Of a DNA stretch of 64,000 bases, positions 1-9,692 are shown one piece after another. How positions within the stretch are numbered: position 1 is the stretch's first letter; every line of letters starts with the position of its first letter. Under the pieces are notes generated by a model. That model ran no database searches and was not told where the DNA came from. It saw only the letters and a list, made by a program, of their open reading frames with translations. Position numbers and translations under genes: made by a program. Origin of the DNA: Clusia tigrina (lineage: Eukaryota; Arthropoda; Insecta; Diptera; Clusiidae); assembly GCA_920105625.2 (NCBI GenBank), contig OV050030.1:114310814-114374813 (forward strand), read 5' to 3'.

Positions 1-89
1 CTTGAGGGAATTATCTGTAAGGATCGTCCTGGCCACTCCCTGGTGAGTGGCTGTCAGGAGCTTTGCCTTAAGGTTATCCCCCCTGACCC
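1..89 (-). mobile_element. 5' end of a second R1-clade element (head-to-tail neighbour)
   Basis: Read on the minus strand from 89 down to 1, this stretch aligns with the first ~90 bases of the R1-clade element whose 5' end lies at 5400. Both start with AG, then GGTCAGGGGGG, and later share CGATCCT and CTCAAG blocks, at roughly 70 % identity by eye. It is therefore the start of the 5' UTR of another, related element, cut by the window edge. It sits directly after the (AC)5 that follows the poly(A) tail of the downstream element. Identification rests only on this internal alignment. Confidence 0.65.
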
Positions 90-119
90 TGTGTGTGTGT
101 TTTTTTTTTTTTTTTTTTT
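90..119 (-). repeat. (AC)5 target remnant and poly(A) tail
   Basis: On the minus strand an AATAAA-like sequence runs into about 20 A residues (positions 119-100), followed by five AC units (100-90). This is the 3' end of the R1-clade element and a remnant of the (AC)n target sequence that separates it from the next element. Confidence 0.8.
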
Positions 120-279
120 ATTGGTTCGGAGGTGGAAATCTGCAAACAGACACTGGGCGCTCTCGCACCAGTAGTGTGGCGCTCTTACCCACTAAAACCA
201 CCTCCTCAGACGCCTCCCAGACGGTACATAGCCATTAAGCAATACTTCGTCTGGGAGTGGGTTGGTTAACGGACCCCTC

Positions 280-2733
280 CTATTGATTCCCTGAACGTCG
301 CCGCCACTCCAAGTGGCGGAGGTCTCGCATAATTGCGGCCGAGGTGTCACACACCACGTCCCATTTCTCCGGGTACTCGAGCATATAGTGCACGAGGTTG
401 TCCGGTGTCACAGGTTCACAGGCACCGCTGTATCGTGGACATGAAAAAAGAACATGTTCCACGTCCTCGGGCTCCGTGCCTCCACAATTGTCGCAGCAGG
501 GGGATTCCTCCAGCCGGAATCTGTGTAGGTACGCCCGGAAACCTCCGTGGCCGGTCAGCAGCTGTGTGACGTGATAGTTCACCTCGCCATGCGACCTATC
601 CATCCAGCGTTGGAGATCAGGGATCAACCTCCTCGTCCACCGCCCTTTTCGGATGCATCCCATCGGGCTTGCCACTCCTGTATGGTGCTTTGCCTAATGC
701 CTGCTACGCGATCTTCCGCACTCAGCTCGTGAGTACTTTCGCCGTAGTATAGGCTCCACGCCTCCTTGGCCAGCAGGTCCAGCGGGATCATACCGGCTAT
801 CACCAGCGCGGCGTCTGCACACACAGTACGGTGTGCTGAGATCGTGCGGAGCGCACATCTCCTATACGCCGCCTCTATGGTGCGAACGTACGCCTTTACG
901 CTCGACTTCTAAGCCCATATGGGCGCTCCATACATGATTATGGATTTGACGACCCCTGAGATGAGGCGTCTTTTCCAGTGCCGTGGCCCTCCGAGGTTTG
1001 GCATTATCCGGCAGAGCTGGGAACAGGTCCGCGCTGCCTTCTCACCTAATCGCCGAAAGTGCTCCTTGAACGTCAGTCTTGCGTCAATCCAGACGCCTAG
1101 GTATTTGAGATGTGGAGTCGTGGTAATGGTGCAGTCACCAACCCTTATCTCCACCACCTCCTGTACCTTTCGACCTGACACAAGGATAGCCTCCGTTTTG
1201 TGTTCTGCCAGCTTCAGTCCAACATCCGCCAGCCATCTTCCAACAGTGGCCGCTGTGTGATTGGCCTCTGCTATTACCTCCTCCAGGTGTTTCGCCGTGA
1301 TCACTAGCGCTATGTCGTCCGCATATCCGATTATTTTAACGTAATCGGGCACCCGTATGCGGAGAATGCCATCGTACATAACGTTCCAGAGAAGTGGCCC
1401 CACTACAGACCCCAGGGGAACTCCTGTTGGGAATTCCATCTGGGCCAGGTGCCTTCTGGTCCCCAAATTTTCCAACCGCCCGCAACACCTCTTCTGTCAT
1501 TACACTGGATACTTCTTCGCCCAGCTCGGGAGAGAACTGATCAGGCACATAATTTTGCACTGGGAAGAGCTCTCCCACAATGCATTTAAGCAAGTTTGGG
1601 CAGCTTGGGGCTGGCTGCCTGTAGCAGGGGAGCTTTTTCATCACGAGCCTATATGCCGTGCCCCACGGGTTGTCTTCAACCTGTGCACATAGCTCGGTGA
1701 AAATCCTACGCTTTCTCGCCTTTATGGCCGTCTTCAGCCTTCTTTTAGCCTCTTTGTACAACTGGCGCAGTTGCAGGCAGTCTGGGTTGCCTATTGCACG
1801 CTGGTGCCTTCGCCTTGCTGCGTGACATTCCTTGCGTAGGCCGGCGATCTCGTCCGTCCACCAATAAACGGATTTATAGTTTCCACCATAGGCCCGCCAG
1901 GGCATCGCCGCATCGGAGGCGCTCTCTAGCTAGCTCGCTAGCTGGTTCGCCATTTCCACCGCACTGCCTTGAAGCTCAAAGTCCTCCAACATGACTTCGA
2001 GTGTGCCGTCGTCGAGGGCGTCCGCTCTCCAGCCATTCGGCCACGGGCCTGTCCTCCGCCGTTGTTTGTTCCTTTCCAAGTCAAAGCAAATGGCATTGTG
2101 GTCGCTGTGGGTGTACGCGGAACTCACAATCCACCTGGCTCCTCTGACTAACCCGCTGCTGAGGAACGTAAGGTCGATCACAGATGTGGCTCCTCCTCTC
2201 ACAAAAGTCGCCTCTCCCGCGTTCATGACGACTACGTCAAGAGCCGCAAGCGCGTCCATGAGAATATGACCTCTCGGTGTGGTTCGGGCGCAACCCCATT
2301 CAGTTGCCCATGCGTTGAAGTCGCCGGCAATCACTACGGGGTTCCTGCCTTGCGCGTCCAGAGCAAGTCTGTCTACCACTGACTCGAACTCGTCCGCAGT
2401 TAGGCTCGGCGGCATGTAGCAACTGTACACCGTGGTCCCTCCAATGGTCGCTCTGACGTAGCAATCGCTTCTCTCTATGTTGCTCAGTTGTATAGGCTTG
2501 GTTCCGCACACCCAAAGTGCGGCACCACCAGTGGTGTCTTCGGCCCATACTCCTTGGTGCTTGCGCCTATACGGCTCGCTAAGCACTGCAACATCGACCA
2601 TCTCTTCCCTAACGGCCTGCTCCAGGAGATCCTGTGCAGCCTCGCAGTGGTTGAGATTGAGTTGGAACAACCTCATCTCCTGCGCCTGGACCTCTTCTCC
2701 GCGGCTCGCTTGTAGGATGGGCATGAGCTGCAT
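280..2733 (-). pseudogene. R1-clade ORF2 (endonuclease-RT), broken
   Basis: ORF2 would nick target DNA and reverse-transcribe the element RNA. The N-terminal apurinic-like endonuclease (about 2670-2010) is open, with LNLNHCEAAQ, GDFNAWATEWG and SDHNAI motifs. An in-frame TAG follows at 1930-1932, in a GCTA-rich slippage-prone stretch. The RT starts near 1900, but its APGPDGIPN motif is fused almost directly to the GVPLGSVVGPLLW motif (about 1430), so the fingers and first catalytic Asp are lost. The second catalytic block FYADDIAL-type motif (read as YADDIAL) is present near 1320. Another TAG lies at 909-911 and a frameshift near 650. The C-terminal CCDNCGGTEPEDVEHVLFSC motif (about 500-430) is typical of R1-clade ORF2. 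It overlaps ORF1 by about 60 bases. Confidence 0.85.
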
Positions 2734-4698
2734 CCTGTCGGATGCTCCACATCCTTGCGGCCGCTGGCCTTACAAAGGGCACACGTGAGGGCCTTGTCGC
2801 ACTCCCGTGCGTTATGGCCCTCTGGGCCGCATCTGTAGCACTTGTGGCGCCAATCATCCTTGCTACCGCATTTCTGCGCGGTGTGGCCGAACTCCATACA
2901 TTTGTAACAACGCAGGGGAGTCACCTTTTCACGCACTCGGCATGAGGTCCATCCGACTCTCAGCCTGCCAGCTTTCAGAAGGGCTGCGGCTGCCTGGGGC
3001 GACAGACTGATGACCGCTCTCTGTGTTCCACCGTACGCTTTCCTGAGGGACCTGATTGCATCCACGGGAGGTCTCTCCGAGAGGTTGGCTGTACACAGCG
3101 CCTCGTGGACATCTTCCACCGTGGTGACTTCGTCCAGGTCTTTCACCTCCACTAGGGTTTCCTGCGTGAGCTTACGCACCTCCACACTGCTTCCCAGGAC
3201 AGTCGCCACCACCTCATGATACTGGGGTGTCTTTGGATCTGCCGCCACGCTCACCTCCAGCAGCAGTTCACCCTTGGCCGTCTTTCGGATCCTGCGGACG
3301 CTCTCTCCCAGCTCTGACAGCTGCGGGTCCCTCTTGATCTTGCGGTGGATGTCCGCGTAGCTCACCGTGCCAGTTTCCCTGATGACGATGGCATCGGGGC
3401 GCGCTGGCTGAGGCTTCCGCCCCTTCCGCTTCGCTTGGGGTCTGGAACGAACTGTGGTCCACCCAACTTTTGCACCCTCCGACTTTCCAGCCATAGGCTT
3501 ATCGGTCTTAGGATTTGGCCGGGTTACCGTTTTCTCGGCCGCCAGTGTCGGGGCATCCCCCCTCCGCCTCTTAGCTACCGCTCGGCTAGTCGGACTTACT
3601 TGCTCCGGATCCCCCTTCTCACGGGGGCGCTTTGGCGTTGCGACTGCGGCCGCGTAGCTCTTCGCCTGGGCAGGGGCTGTCCGCGAAGACGCACCGGCTT
3701 TGCCTTGGTTGTCCACAGGAGGGCCGCCAACCTGCACCTCCTTGTCCACCTTCTCCATCCGCCCTTCAGTCTGGACTGCCCTGTCGGCTTGCACCAGCTG
3801 TGGCACTCTCGCAGCCGTACCTGCGTCCTGCTCCTCGACGACCTGCAAGCAGACATCCCGGATTTTGGATGCCTTCCGCTTGATGTTGTTGTGAGCTAGA
3901 ATCAAGCTGCCTACGCGTAGTGTCTCACAGCATCGACTCCTAACAGATGCCACACATTCTGTGTGATTAGCATGTGTTAAAGTTACTTAAGAAAGCACAT
4001 ATTTTTAGGGTGCGAGTATTTAGAATTAATATTACCTATGTAATATTTATTATGTAAACTTTTAGGGTGCTACAGTTTTGCAGTCGAGCCACCGAAGGGC
4101 ATTCAAAGTTAGAATGCACCATCAACATTTCAGATTGGCGTAGGTCAGTTGGCTTGACCAACTGACACCAATTAACAGGTGCGAAACTGGAACACCAGAA
4201 AGGTCAGTTTTTGTATTGTAATTGTGAATTGCAAATAGTATATAAGAGTTAGTATTCTAAGAAATAAAGGCTTGTGATTTTAAAACTAACAGTGTAATGT
4301 AGTGATTTTTACAAAGAGTGGTTTAGGCTTTTCAGATACACGCGCGCAGCAGAAGGACGTCCCCCGTCAAACAAGGACAATACCCCAACAATGTCGGCAT
4401 GTACATTGTGCCTTGGCACAAGGAAAGCTATGAGTGCTTCAATGTGCCACTCCAGCACCGCCATTTTGCCTTTGGCAATGACCTCATCGGGAGGGATGAC
4501 CGCCATTGCCGTCGGATCGGCCCTCATGCCCATCACTCGCTGAAGCTCACTGGTGTCTGCCAGTGTGTTTCTCCGCACCACCGTCTTTCTTATTACCGGA
4601 GGAGGGGTCCTCTGGATAGTAGACCTCCTGCCGAAGGGGTCCTTCATCGCACCGTCGTCTTTGTTTGTTTTGTTGGTATTGTTATTGTTACTATTCAT
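2673..4698 (-). pseudogene. R1-clade ORF1 (gag-like), split by a solo LTR
   Basis: ORF1 encodes the RNA-binding protein of the element. The N-terminal part runs from an ATG at 4698 to 4391 (Asn-rich start, then basic and Pro-rich). The C-terminal part runs from 3886 to 2673 and holds a charged region, then three zinc knuckles of which CYKCMEFGHTAQKC and CYRCGPEGHNAREC are clear, and a CALCKASG...H..GC third one. Between them lies a 504 bp solo LTR with a 4 bp target duplication, so the two parts were one gene before that insertion. The ORF1 C-terminal part is otherwise open. This is a pseudogene by insertion. Confidence 0.8.
3887..4390 (+). mobile_element. Solo LTR of the gypsy family seen at 31-64 kb
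   Basis: The sequence starts TGTTGTGAG and ends CCCCAACA, matching the LTR at 55415-55916 along its whole length and, more distantly, the LTRs of the element at 31301-42222. It is flanked by ATGT at 3883-3886 and at 4391-4394, a 4 bp target-site duplication. A TATA-like TATATAAG and an AATAAA lie near 4240-4270. No internal sequence remains, so it formed by LTR-LTR recombination after insertion in the R1-clade ORF1. Confidence 0.92.
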
Positions 4699-5400
4699 TT
4701 ATTGATTGGGTCCCCGCTCAGGACCGTTATCTTTGCTCGTAGTGCAGTCGCCTTAATGGTCCCATGGTTATCTTTGCCGCAGCAGGGAGGCCATGCGAGG
4801 GTTGACACAAGTCCTTATGGGCGCTTATGTTCAGAGCCAGACCAGCGCTAGTCGGGAATGTTACATCCGAGCCTGCACTGCCAATTTAATGGTGACGAGC
4901 ATCGAGCGCTTCCTGAGACCTGCCATGGTTTTAACGGGACGGGGGCGATTGCGGCATTAAGCTACCAGCCATTTCTGTAAGATTTCACTCTTACTTACTG
5001 AGGTGGCAGCATACCGCAATCGTCAGCCCACAAGCATCAGCTTATTTCCTATATTTCCGGTATGCCATAATCAAGGCCTTACCGGTCTCGGCCTTGATTT
5101 GAGGTACAACAGATCCCACGATGTCCCTTTGTGGTCCCACGATGGTCCCTCGCTGTTCCATCGTTGATCCCTCGTTGTCCCCCGTTGCCCAGACAGCCGC
5201 CCCATGAGGGGGTCATCGCTATCTCTGGGTGCGTTGCTCACTTCAGCTGACCATCAGCGGGTGCTGGTGTGCCATTGCCCGGAGCCGCCACGTGGAGGCA
5301 GTGAGTCTTCTTGAGCGTGTCCCACACCAGGATCGCTCTAGCCCCTCCAGTGAGGGGCAATTAGATGCTTCGCCTGACTGGTTCCCCCCTGACCCCATCT
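4699..5400 (-). other. 5' UTR of the R1-clade element
   Basis: This is non-coding sequence between the (AC)n border and the ORF1 start at 4698. No ORF fits the element's reading direction. The first ~90 bases (5400-5311) are the part matched by 1-89. Internal promoters are usual in this clade, but I cannot point to one. Confidence 0.6.
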
Positions 5401-5407
5401 GTGTGTG

Positions 5408-5451
<44 letters not shown>
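5401..5451. repeat. (TG)n microsatellite
   Basis: About 25 TG units with one TTTG interruption, directly abutting the 5' end of the R1-clade element. It is the right-hand part of the microsatellite target. Confidence 0.95.
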
Positions 5452-7064
5452 ATTGGCTTTCGGCTTTATAGTCATACCTGGTCGTTGGTGATAAACTCCA
5501 ATATGCGTTCAATCGGTTTGGGATATCGTACACTTTGTGCATCGCCAATAATTTCAGTAGTAGCAGTGGAACTCTGATAACTACTGTTATACCTTTTTCT
5601 CTAGTTGGTTCGCACTTCGGCTAGTTCGTAGACCCGCTCCGGAGCCTTATTGCACCAAGAAATGCCTCTCATTGCTGGCGCTGCCTCGGGTAACTTGTTA
5701 GAAACAATTGATGCAACTTGCCATACAATAGTTCGCCAACCACTGCGTACCTCTTGCCGCAGGTTGTTTTACAGATGGTTTATTCCTCATGCTCTGTCTT
5801 CGATATTGCAGTATGCTGCTTTTGAGTACATATAGCATAAGATGAGCCACCAAGATATACTTATCTGCCCATAACGCCTTAAAACTTAAACATTTACATT
5901 ATAAACATTGGTTTTAATTTTACTTTTACATAAATTTGAAAATTTTTGAATTGTTCATACTAGCACATTTCTGTATTAACATATATTACACTTTTTATGC
6001 TAAGACATCAAATTATTTTATTATTATATTATTTTTTCCTTACAAATTTGTCTTTATTTTTAATCGTGAGCAATTTTTTGTGCATTTAACATAAGTGAGT
6101 GTATTTCAAATAAACCCGTTTATTTGAAAACATTGTCATTTGTATGACTAAATTTTTCATCGCACCTAAAGTTTTTTAAATTAGTTATCGCCTGGTATCT
6201 ATATACCCATAAACGAGTGCATCCTCTCACACCCTGTAACATATTCGTATTTGACTACATACATACGTTCCACAGAACTTTTTATTGCATCTAATTTAAT
6301 TTTGTTTCTCTCGTCTTTCCCTTTCAAGGTACAAAATATTTTACTTAATATTTATACAGTAATATGCATTTGGAAAGAGAAGTAATATTTTAACCGCGGA
6401 ATCCACTTTTTTTGTACAAGTACGTACCCAGTATTATAGATACTATTTGTTATCATTTATTTATTTCTTTTATTTCTTTCACGATTTTTCCCTTTCATAG
6501 AACTTCAATTTTAGCTATTCTTACGTATATTTAAATGTTTTCCCTGAACTCATTTCGAATCCATTACTTTGTACCACCCTATCTCTCCTGCTACATTTTG
6601 CTTTATCTTAAATTCTACTTAGCTACTAATCCAATCAATTCCCTTAAAATCTACTCTAGTTTCATTTTTATTTATGTTAACATATTATTTTCTTAATTTC
6701 CTTTTTCTCACTTTCTATAGCAAATTAAAATACTTAGCTTTCAGCTGCTTATGCTTATGCTTATGTATGCATGTAAGAGTATGTCCTCATTGTTTTATGT
6801 AAGTTTATACGTACTTGTGTGGGACGTTCATTCATAAATACATAATGCTGACTCGTACAGAATTACTCAAACTCGGTTATACCCCAAAGAAATATTATAT
6901 GTAATTTTTATTTTGTATTACTGATTGATTCTTTTATTCCTATTTAGATAGATCCAATTACTTGCTTAAAGTTATATATTCCTACTTCTTCATCCTACAA
7001 CCCCCTTTTTTTCTTGTCTTCCGAAGAAAATTTTCGTTGACGTATATTCAAGTCAAGTTTGTGA
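5452..7064. other. AT-rich DNA without recognisable gene
   Basis: The stretch 5452-5840 has moderate GC and no coding similarity I can name. The rest to about 7060 is AT-rich with many stops in all frames. I see no element boundary, long repeat or RNA gene. It may be ordinary intergenic or old repeat DNA. Confidence 0.5.
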
Positions 7065-7093
7065 GGAGCAAATTTTAGGCGTAAATTTGCTCC
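7065..7093. repeat. Perfect 11 bp inverted repeat (hairpin)
   Basis: GGAGCAAATTT at 7065-7075 and its exact reverse complement at 7083-7093 are separated by 7 bases. The surrounding AT-rich DNA offers no coding context. It may be a terminal or internal palindrome of an unrecognised repeat. Confidence 0.8.
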
Positions 7094-7483
7094 AACATAT
7101 TTAGTTTTGCCATAACGCCCCCAAAAGTGTATATTTAAAATAGGGGCCAAGTGCTTAAACAACCAACCCTAAAATATACACGTAAATAGCCCTAAGACTT
7201 TGGCACCTCCCACCTGCATTGCTAAAAAGCACATACACAACCGCTATCATATTTAGTGCAGCAGCCATCATACAACTGAGTCTAAGACACCTCCCACCAT
7301 AGAAATGCTACCAACAACAAGTTGGTCTGCGTTGGGAGGACAGAAGACACAGCCACAATTAAGTCAGACAGTGGAACCCTGTGAAAAGCGACGAAAAATA
7401 TACCACGAAGTCAACAACGCAAGATAACACAGGAGAATATCACACAAACAATTGTGCAATCGGCTGACCACAGTTAAAATAAT

Positions 7484-7590
7484 ATGAATGTACAACCATA
7501 GTGCCCAACGCACTGATATGAATTTACAACAACAGTGCCCAGTGCACTGATATGAATTTACAACAACAGTGCCTAACGCAATGTTAGAAA
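7484..7590. repeat. 34 bp tandem repeat, three units
   Basis: Units starting at 7484, 7518 and 7552 share the core ATGAATTTACAACAACAGTG followed by a CCCAnnGCACTGAT-type end, with a partial fourth unit at 7586. The copies differ at several positions. Function unknown. It lies just upstream of an LTR-like promoter region. Confidence 0.8.
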
Positions 7591-7639
7591 TTTACAAGAG
7601 ATCGCGACAGAAGTTGCCGACTGCATTAGTTCGGAAAAT

Positions 7640-8383
7640 AATCCACTAACAACACCCAAAAACGAAGGCCAAGCACAAAGTGGAACACGACAGACCGATC
7701 GCTAAGCACACCAACAGGCCGGACAAAGTATAAAGAGGAGAAGCAGAATTAAATATCCAATATTTAATATTTTTAAATATTTTATGCCATCGATATAAAA
7801 TATCAACATAGTGCTGAAGGTGGCCGAAGGACAAATAGCAACAACAACAAACAACACAAGGAACAACAACAAGGTAAATCATCACAACAACAACACAACA
7901 TTGAAGGTGGCCCAAGGGCAAAAACTTACAAGAAAAACAGCGAGAAAACAACAACAATGTGCTGAAAGTGGCTCAAGGTCAAATTCAACCAAGAAGAATA
8001 ATGCGGGAAACCGTAGCAACATTCCACAACAAACTAAAGTTCCCGCACAACAACAACTATTGGAAGATCTATACTAAACCTGGAGTATAAAAGCAGGAGC
8101 AACTGGCAACCCAGCCTCTTTCTTTCATTCGGCATCAGGCAGACAAGACGCTCTTTCGTTATCAGGCAGACAATACGCTCTTTCTTTCTTTCGGCATCAG
8201 GCAGACAAGACGCTCTTTCGTTATCAGGCAGACAATACGCTCTTTCTTTCTTTCGGCATCAGGCAGACAAGACATTTCTTTCTTTCGACATCAGGCAGAC
8301 AAGGCTCTTTTTTCTTTAGACATCAGGCAGAGAAGACGTATCGTACTAAACAGAGTTAAACCCAAACTGACAAACGCAACAGA
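7640..8383 (+). repeat. LTR-like promoter region with degenerate internal repeats
   Basis: From 7811 to 7990 three degenerate repeats carry the core GAAGGTGGCCnAAGGnCAAA followed by CAACAACAAC. The same core occurs, on the opposite strand, in the LTRs at 23205-23283, 26110-26285 and 30020-30180. A TATAAAAGCAGG box lies at 8086-8100, followed by GC-balanced sequence and, at about 8130-8335, a tandem array. This looks like the U3-R part of a related but diverged LTR on the plus strand. Neither edge is defined and no coding region follows, so the call is tentative. Confidence 0.45.
8130..8335. repeat. Tandem repeat with CATCAGGCAGACAAGACG core
   Basis: Repeated blocks of CATCAGGCAGACAAGACG or TATCAGGCAGACAATACG alternate with CTCTTTCTTTCTTTC. 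The compound unit of about 62 bp occurs at least twice, with shorter degenerate units to 8335. It starts about 40 bases downstream of a TATA box, so it would be part of a transcript leader. Confidence 0.8.
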
Positions 8384-8651
8384 GGATTTATTGACAAGAC
8401 AAGTTACAACAGTAGTTGCAATTGCGTATGTGGTTATGCCACCGTAATAATACCGTATTCATTCTGTAAATGTGAGTAAGTCGATAGTCGTCAATTCTGT
8501 GTATATGAAGATTATTTTTGTAACGAACCACATACGCAATTGCAACTACTGGTGTAACTTGTCTTGTCAATAAATTCGTTACAAAAATAATCTTCATATA
8601 CACAGAATTGACGACTATCGACTTACTCACATTTACAGAATGAATACGGTA
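8384..8651. repeat. Scrambled inverted-repeat block (order a' b' a b)
   Basis: Segment a (about 8527-8576) has its reverse complement a' at about 8384-8435. Segment b (8577-8651) has its reverse complement b' at 8451-8525. The order is a'-b'-a-b rather than the b'-a'-a-b of a simple palindrome. A further direct copy of a-b lies at 9143-9263, after a SINE-like insert. Segment a ends in AATAAATT. No coding sequence is seen. It may be a rearranged foldback-type or LTR-end fragment. Confidence 0.75.
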
Positions 8652-8899
8652 AAAAGGTGACAACTATATCTACTGACGAATCTTCACAAGAAATTGTAAA
8701 CTTTATACAATGTATCCTTAGAAGGTTAGTGTGATCAGGCTTAAATAGCCTGCCACTAACAAAAGCAAACTACTATGACACCACTGAAATGTAATAAAAA
8801 ACAGAGAGAGAGAGACCTAACGGAACAAAAGAGGGGAATAATGAGACAGAGTTCATTAGAGTGTGTGGTGGAATGAGGCAGTACATGAACAGAATTTGA

Positions 8900-9142
8900 T
8901 CAGTCAGTTCACCACCTGCAGTTAGCGTAGTTGTCTTGATGGACAGATTACAACAGCTGTAGACCCAGGTTCGATTCCTGGGAGGGTTCATAATTGGTGT
9001 GCTGTTGATTTCTGAGACACAATAAAAATGCTAGGGGAAAAATTGCCTTTCATTGAAAGATCTCTGATGAGGACAAGTGGCGTGTCCGAATACTATAAGA
9101 TGTGCCAAAAAATGATTCAATAGTTCTTCTTCTTCTTCTGAA
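8900..9142 (+). mobile_element. Probable tRNA-derived SINE
   Basis: A pol III A-box-like TTAGCGTAGTTG starts at 8922 and a perfect B box GGTTCGATTCC sits at 8968-8978, 46 bases apart as in tRNAs. The B box is the loop of a CCAGG/CCTGG T-arm, and an ACAG/CTGT stem lies where an anticodon arm would be. The acceptor stem does not pair, so this is not an intact tRNA gene. About 160 bases of unrelated body follow, ending in a TTC simple repeat at about 9125-9139, a common SINE tail. It interrupts a repeat block whose other copy is 8527-8651. The exact 5' end is uncertain. Confidence 0.6.
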
Positions 9143-9263
9143 AAATTATTACGGTGGCATAACCACATACGCAATTACAACTACTAACTTGTCTTGTCAA
9201 TAAATTCGTTACAAAAATAATCTTCATATACACAGAATTGACGACTATCGACTTACTCACATT
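9143..9263 (+). repeat. Third copy of the a-b repeat block
   Basis: This segment repeats 8527-8640 in direct orientation almost exactly, including the AATAAATT and the CGACTATCGACTTACTC block. It also extends left to include the GGTGGCATAACC sequence found inverted at 8430-8446. It directly precedes a mariner fragment. Confidence 0.85.
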
Positions 9264-9283
9264 AATAAATAAATAAAATAAAA

Positions 9284-9365
9284 TTTTACGGATGTTTTAG
9301 GCATGAAACGTGCGGCAGCGAAAATTGTTCCCAAATTGCTAAATTTTGAGCAAAAACAACGACGG
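9284..9365 (+). pseudogene. Mariner transposase fragment (middle, plus strand)
   Basis: The plus strand reads a continuous mariner-type peptide with DVLGMKRAAAKIVPKLL, the region just after the helix-turn-helix of Tc1/mariner transposases. It ends abruptly at about 9365, where an unrelated gag-like sequence begins. The part that should precede it lies inverted at 10000-9693. The catalytic domain is absent. Confidence 0.75.
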
Positions 9366-9692
9366 CATCAACTCGCGCCCCAGTGGCGACCGCGCCACCT
9401 CGCGCCACGGTACCACAGGCGCCATGCCGCGTCTGCAAGCCAAGGAGATCCCACCGCCACCAGAACCAGGGGGTAGCGCCATCTCGCGCCCCAACCGCAG
9501 CATTAGCAGCCACGCCTCAGGAAGCGGCTCCACATCGCCCGTGCAAGATGTGTAAGCACTGGGGCCACAACATCGCCCTCTGCAATAGCTTCTTGCAGCT
9601 GTCGACACGGCGCAGAAGAGGAGTCGCCGCCAGCTGCAAGTTGTGTTATGTGTGCCTGGGGGTGAAGCATTTCACCCACAATTGTATGCAAC
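9366..9692 (+). pseudogene. Retrotransposon gag zinc-finger fragment
   Basis: The plus-strand frame encodes an Ala/Pro/Arg-rich stretch and then CKMCKHWGHNIALC followed about 25 residues on by CYVCLGVKHFTHNC. Paired CxxC-H-C fingers with an F-x-L between them are typical of BEL/Pao gag proteins. There is no flanking gag or protease. It lies between two oppositely oriented halves of a mariner gene. GC content is much higher than in the neighbours. Confidence 0.55.

Larger units (their letters stand above)
101..5400 (-). mobile_element. R1-clade non-LTR retrotransposon, Waldo-like, inactive
   Basis: This is a nearly full-length non-LTR element on the minus strand: 5' UTR (5400-4699), ORF1 with gag-type zinc knuckles, ORF2 with endonuclease, reverse transcriptase and a C-terminal Cys/His motif, a short 3' UTR and poly(A). 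It is bordered by (AC)n at both ends (5451-5401 and 100-90). Waldo and Mino elements of the R1 clade are known to target AC-type microsatellites, so placement and protein type agree. It is dead: ORF1 is split by a solo LTR, and ORF2 has two stops, a frameshift and a deletion in the RT. Clade is firm; the Waldo name is inference. Confidence 0.8.

Noticed and set aside
3345..3899. 184-codon plus-strand ORF
   Set aside because: Antisense shadow of the R1-clade ORF1, which has the zinc knuckles.
5229..5577. ORFs through the TG microsatellite on both strands
   Set aside because: They encode only Val-Cys or Thr-His dipeptide runs from the repeat, with no family similarity.
7646..8077. ORFs on both strands in the LTR-like region
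   Set aside because: Composed of CAACAAC-type repeats; no conserved domain and no start context.
8130..8335. CRISPR-like array
   Set aside because: Units are tandem with repetitive, not unique, spacers, have no cas genes, and the context is eukaryotic.
8388..8663. 91-codon minus-strand ORF
   Set aside because: Lies entirely in the inverted-repeat block; its internal symmetry mirrors the repeats, not a protein.
8922..8990. Functional tRNA gene
   Set aside because: A and B boxes and the T-arm are present, but the acceptor ends do not pair and the anticodon arm is poor. SINE is the better call.
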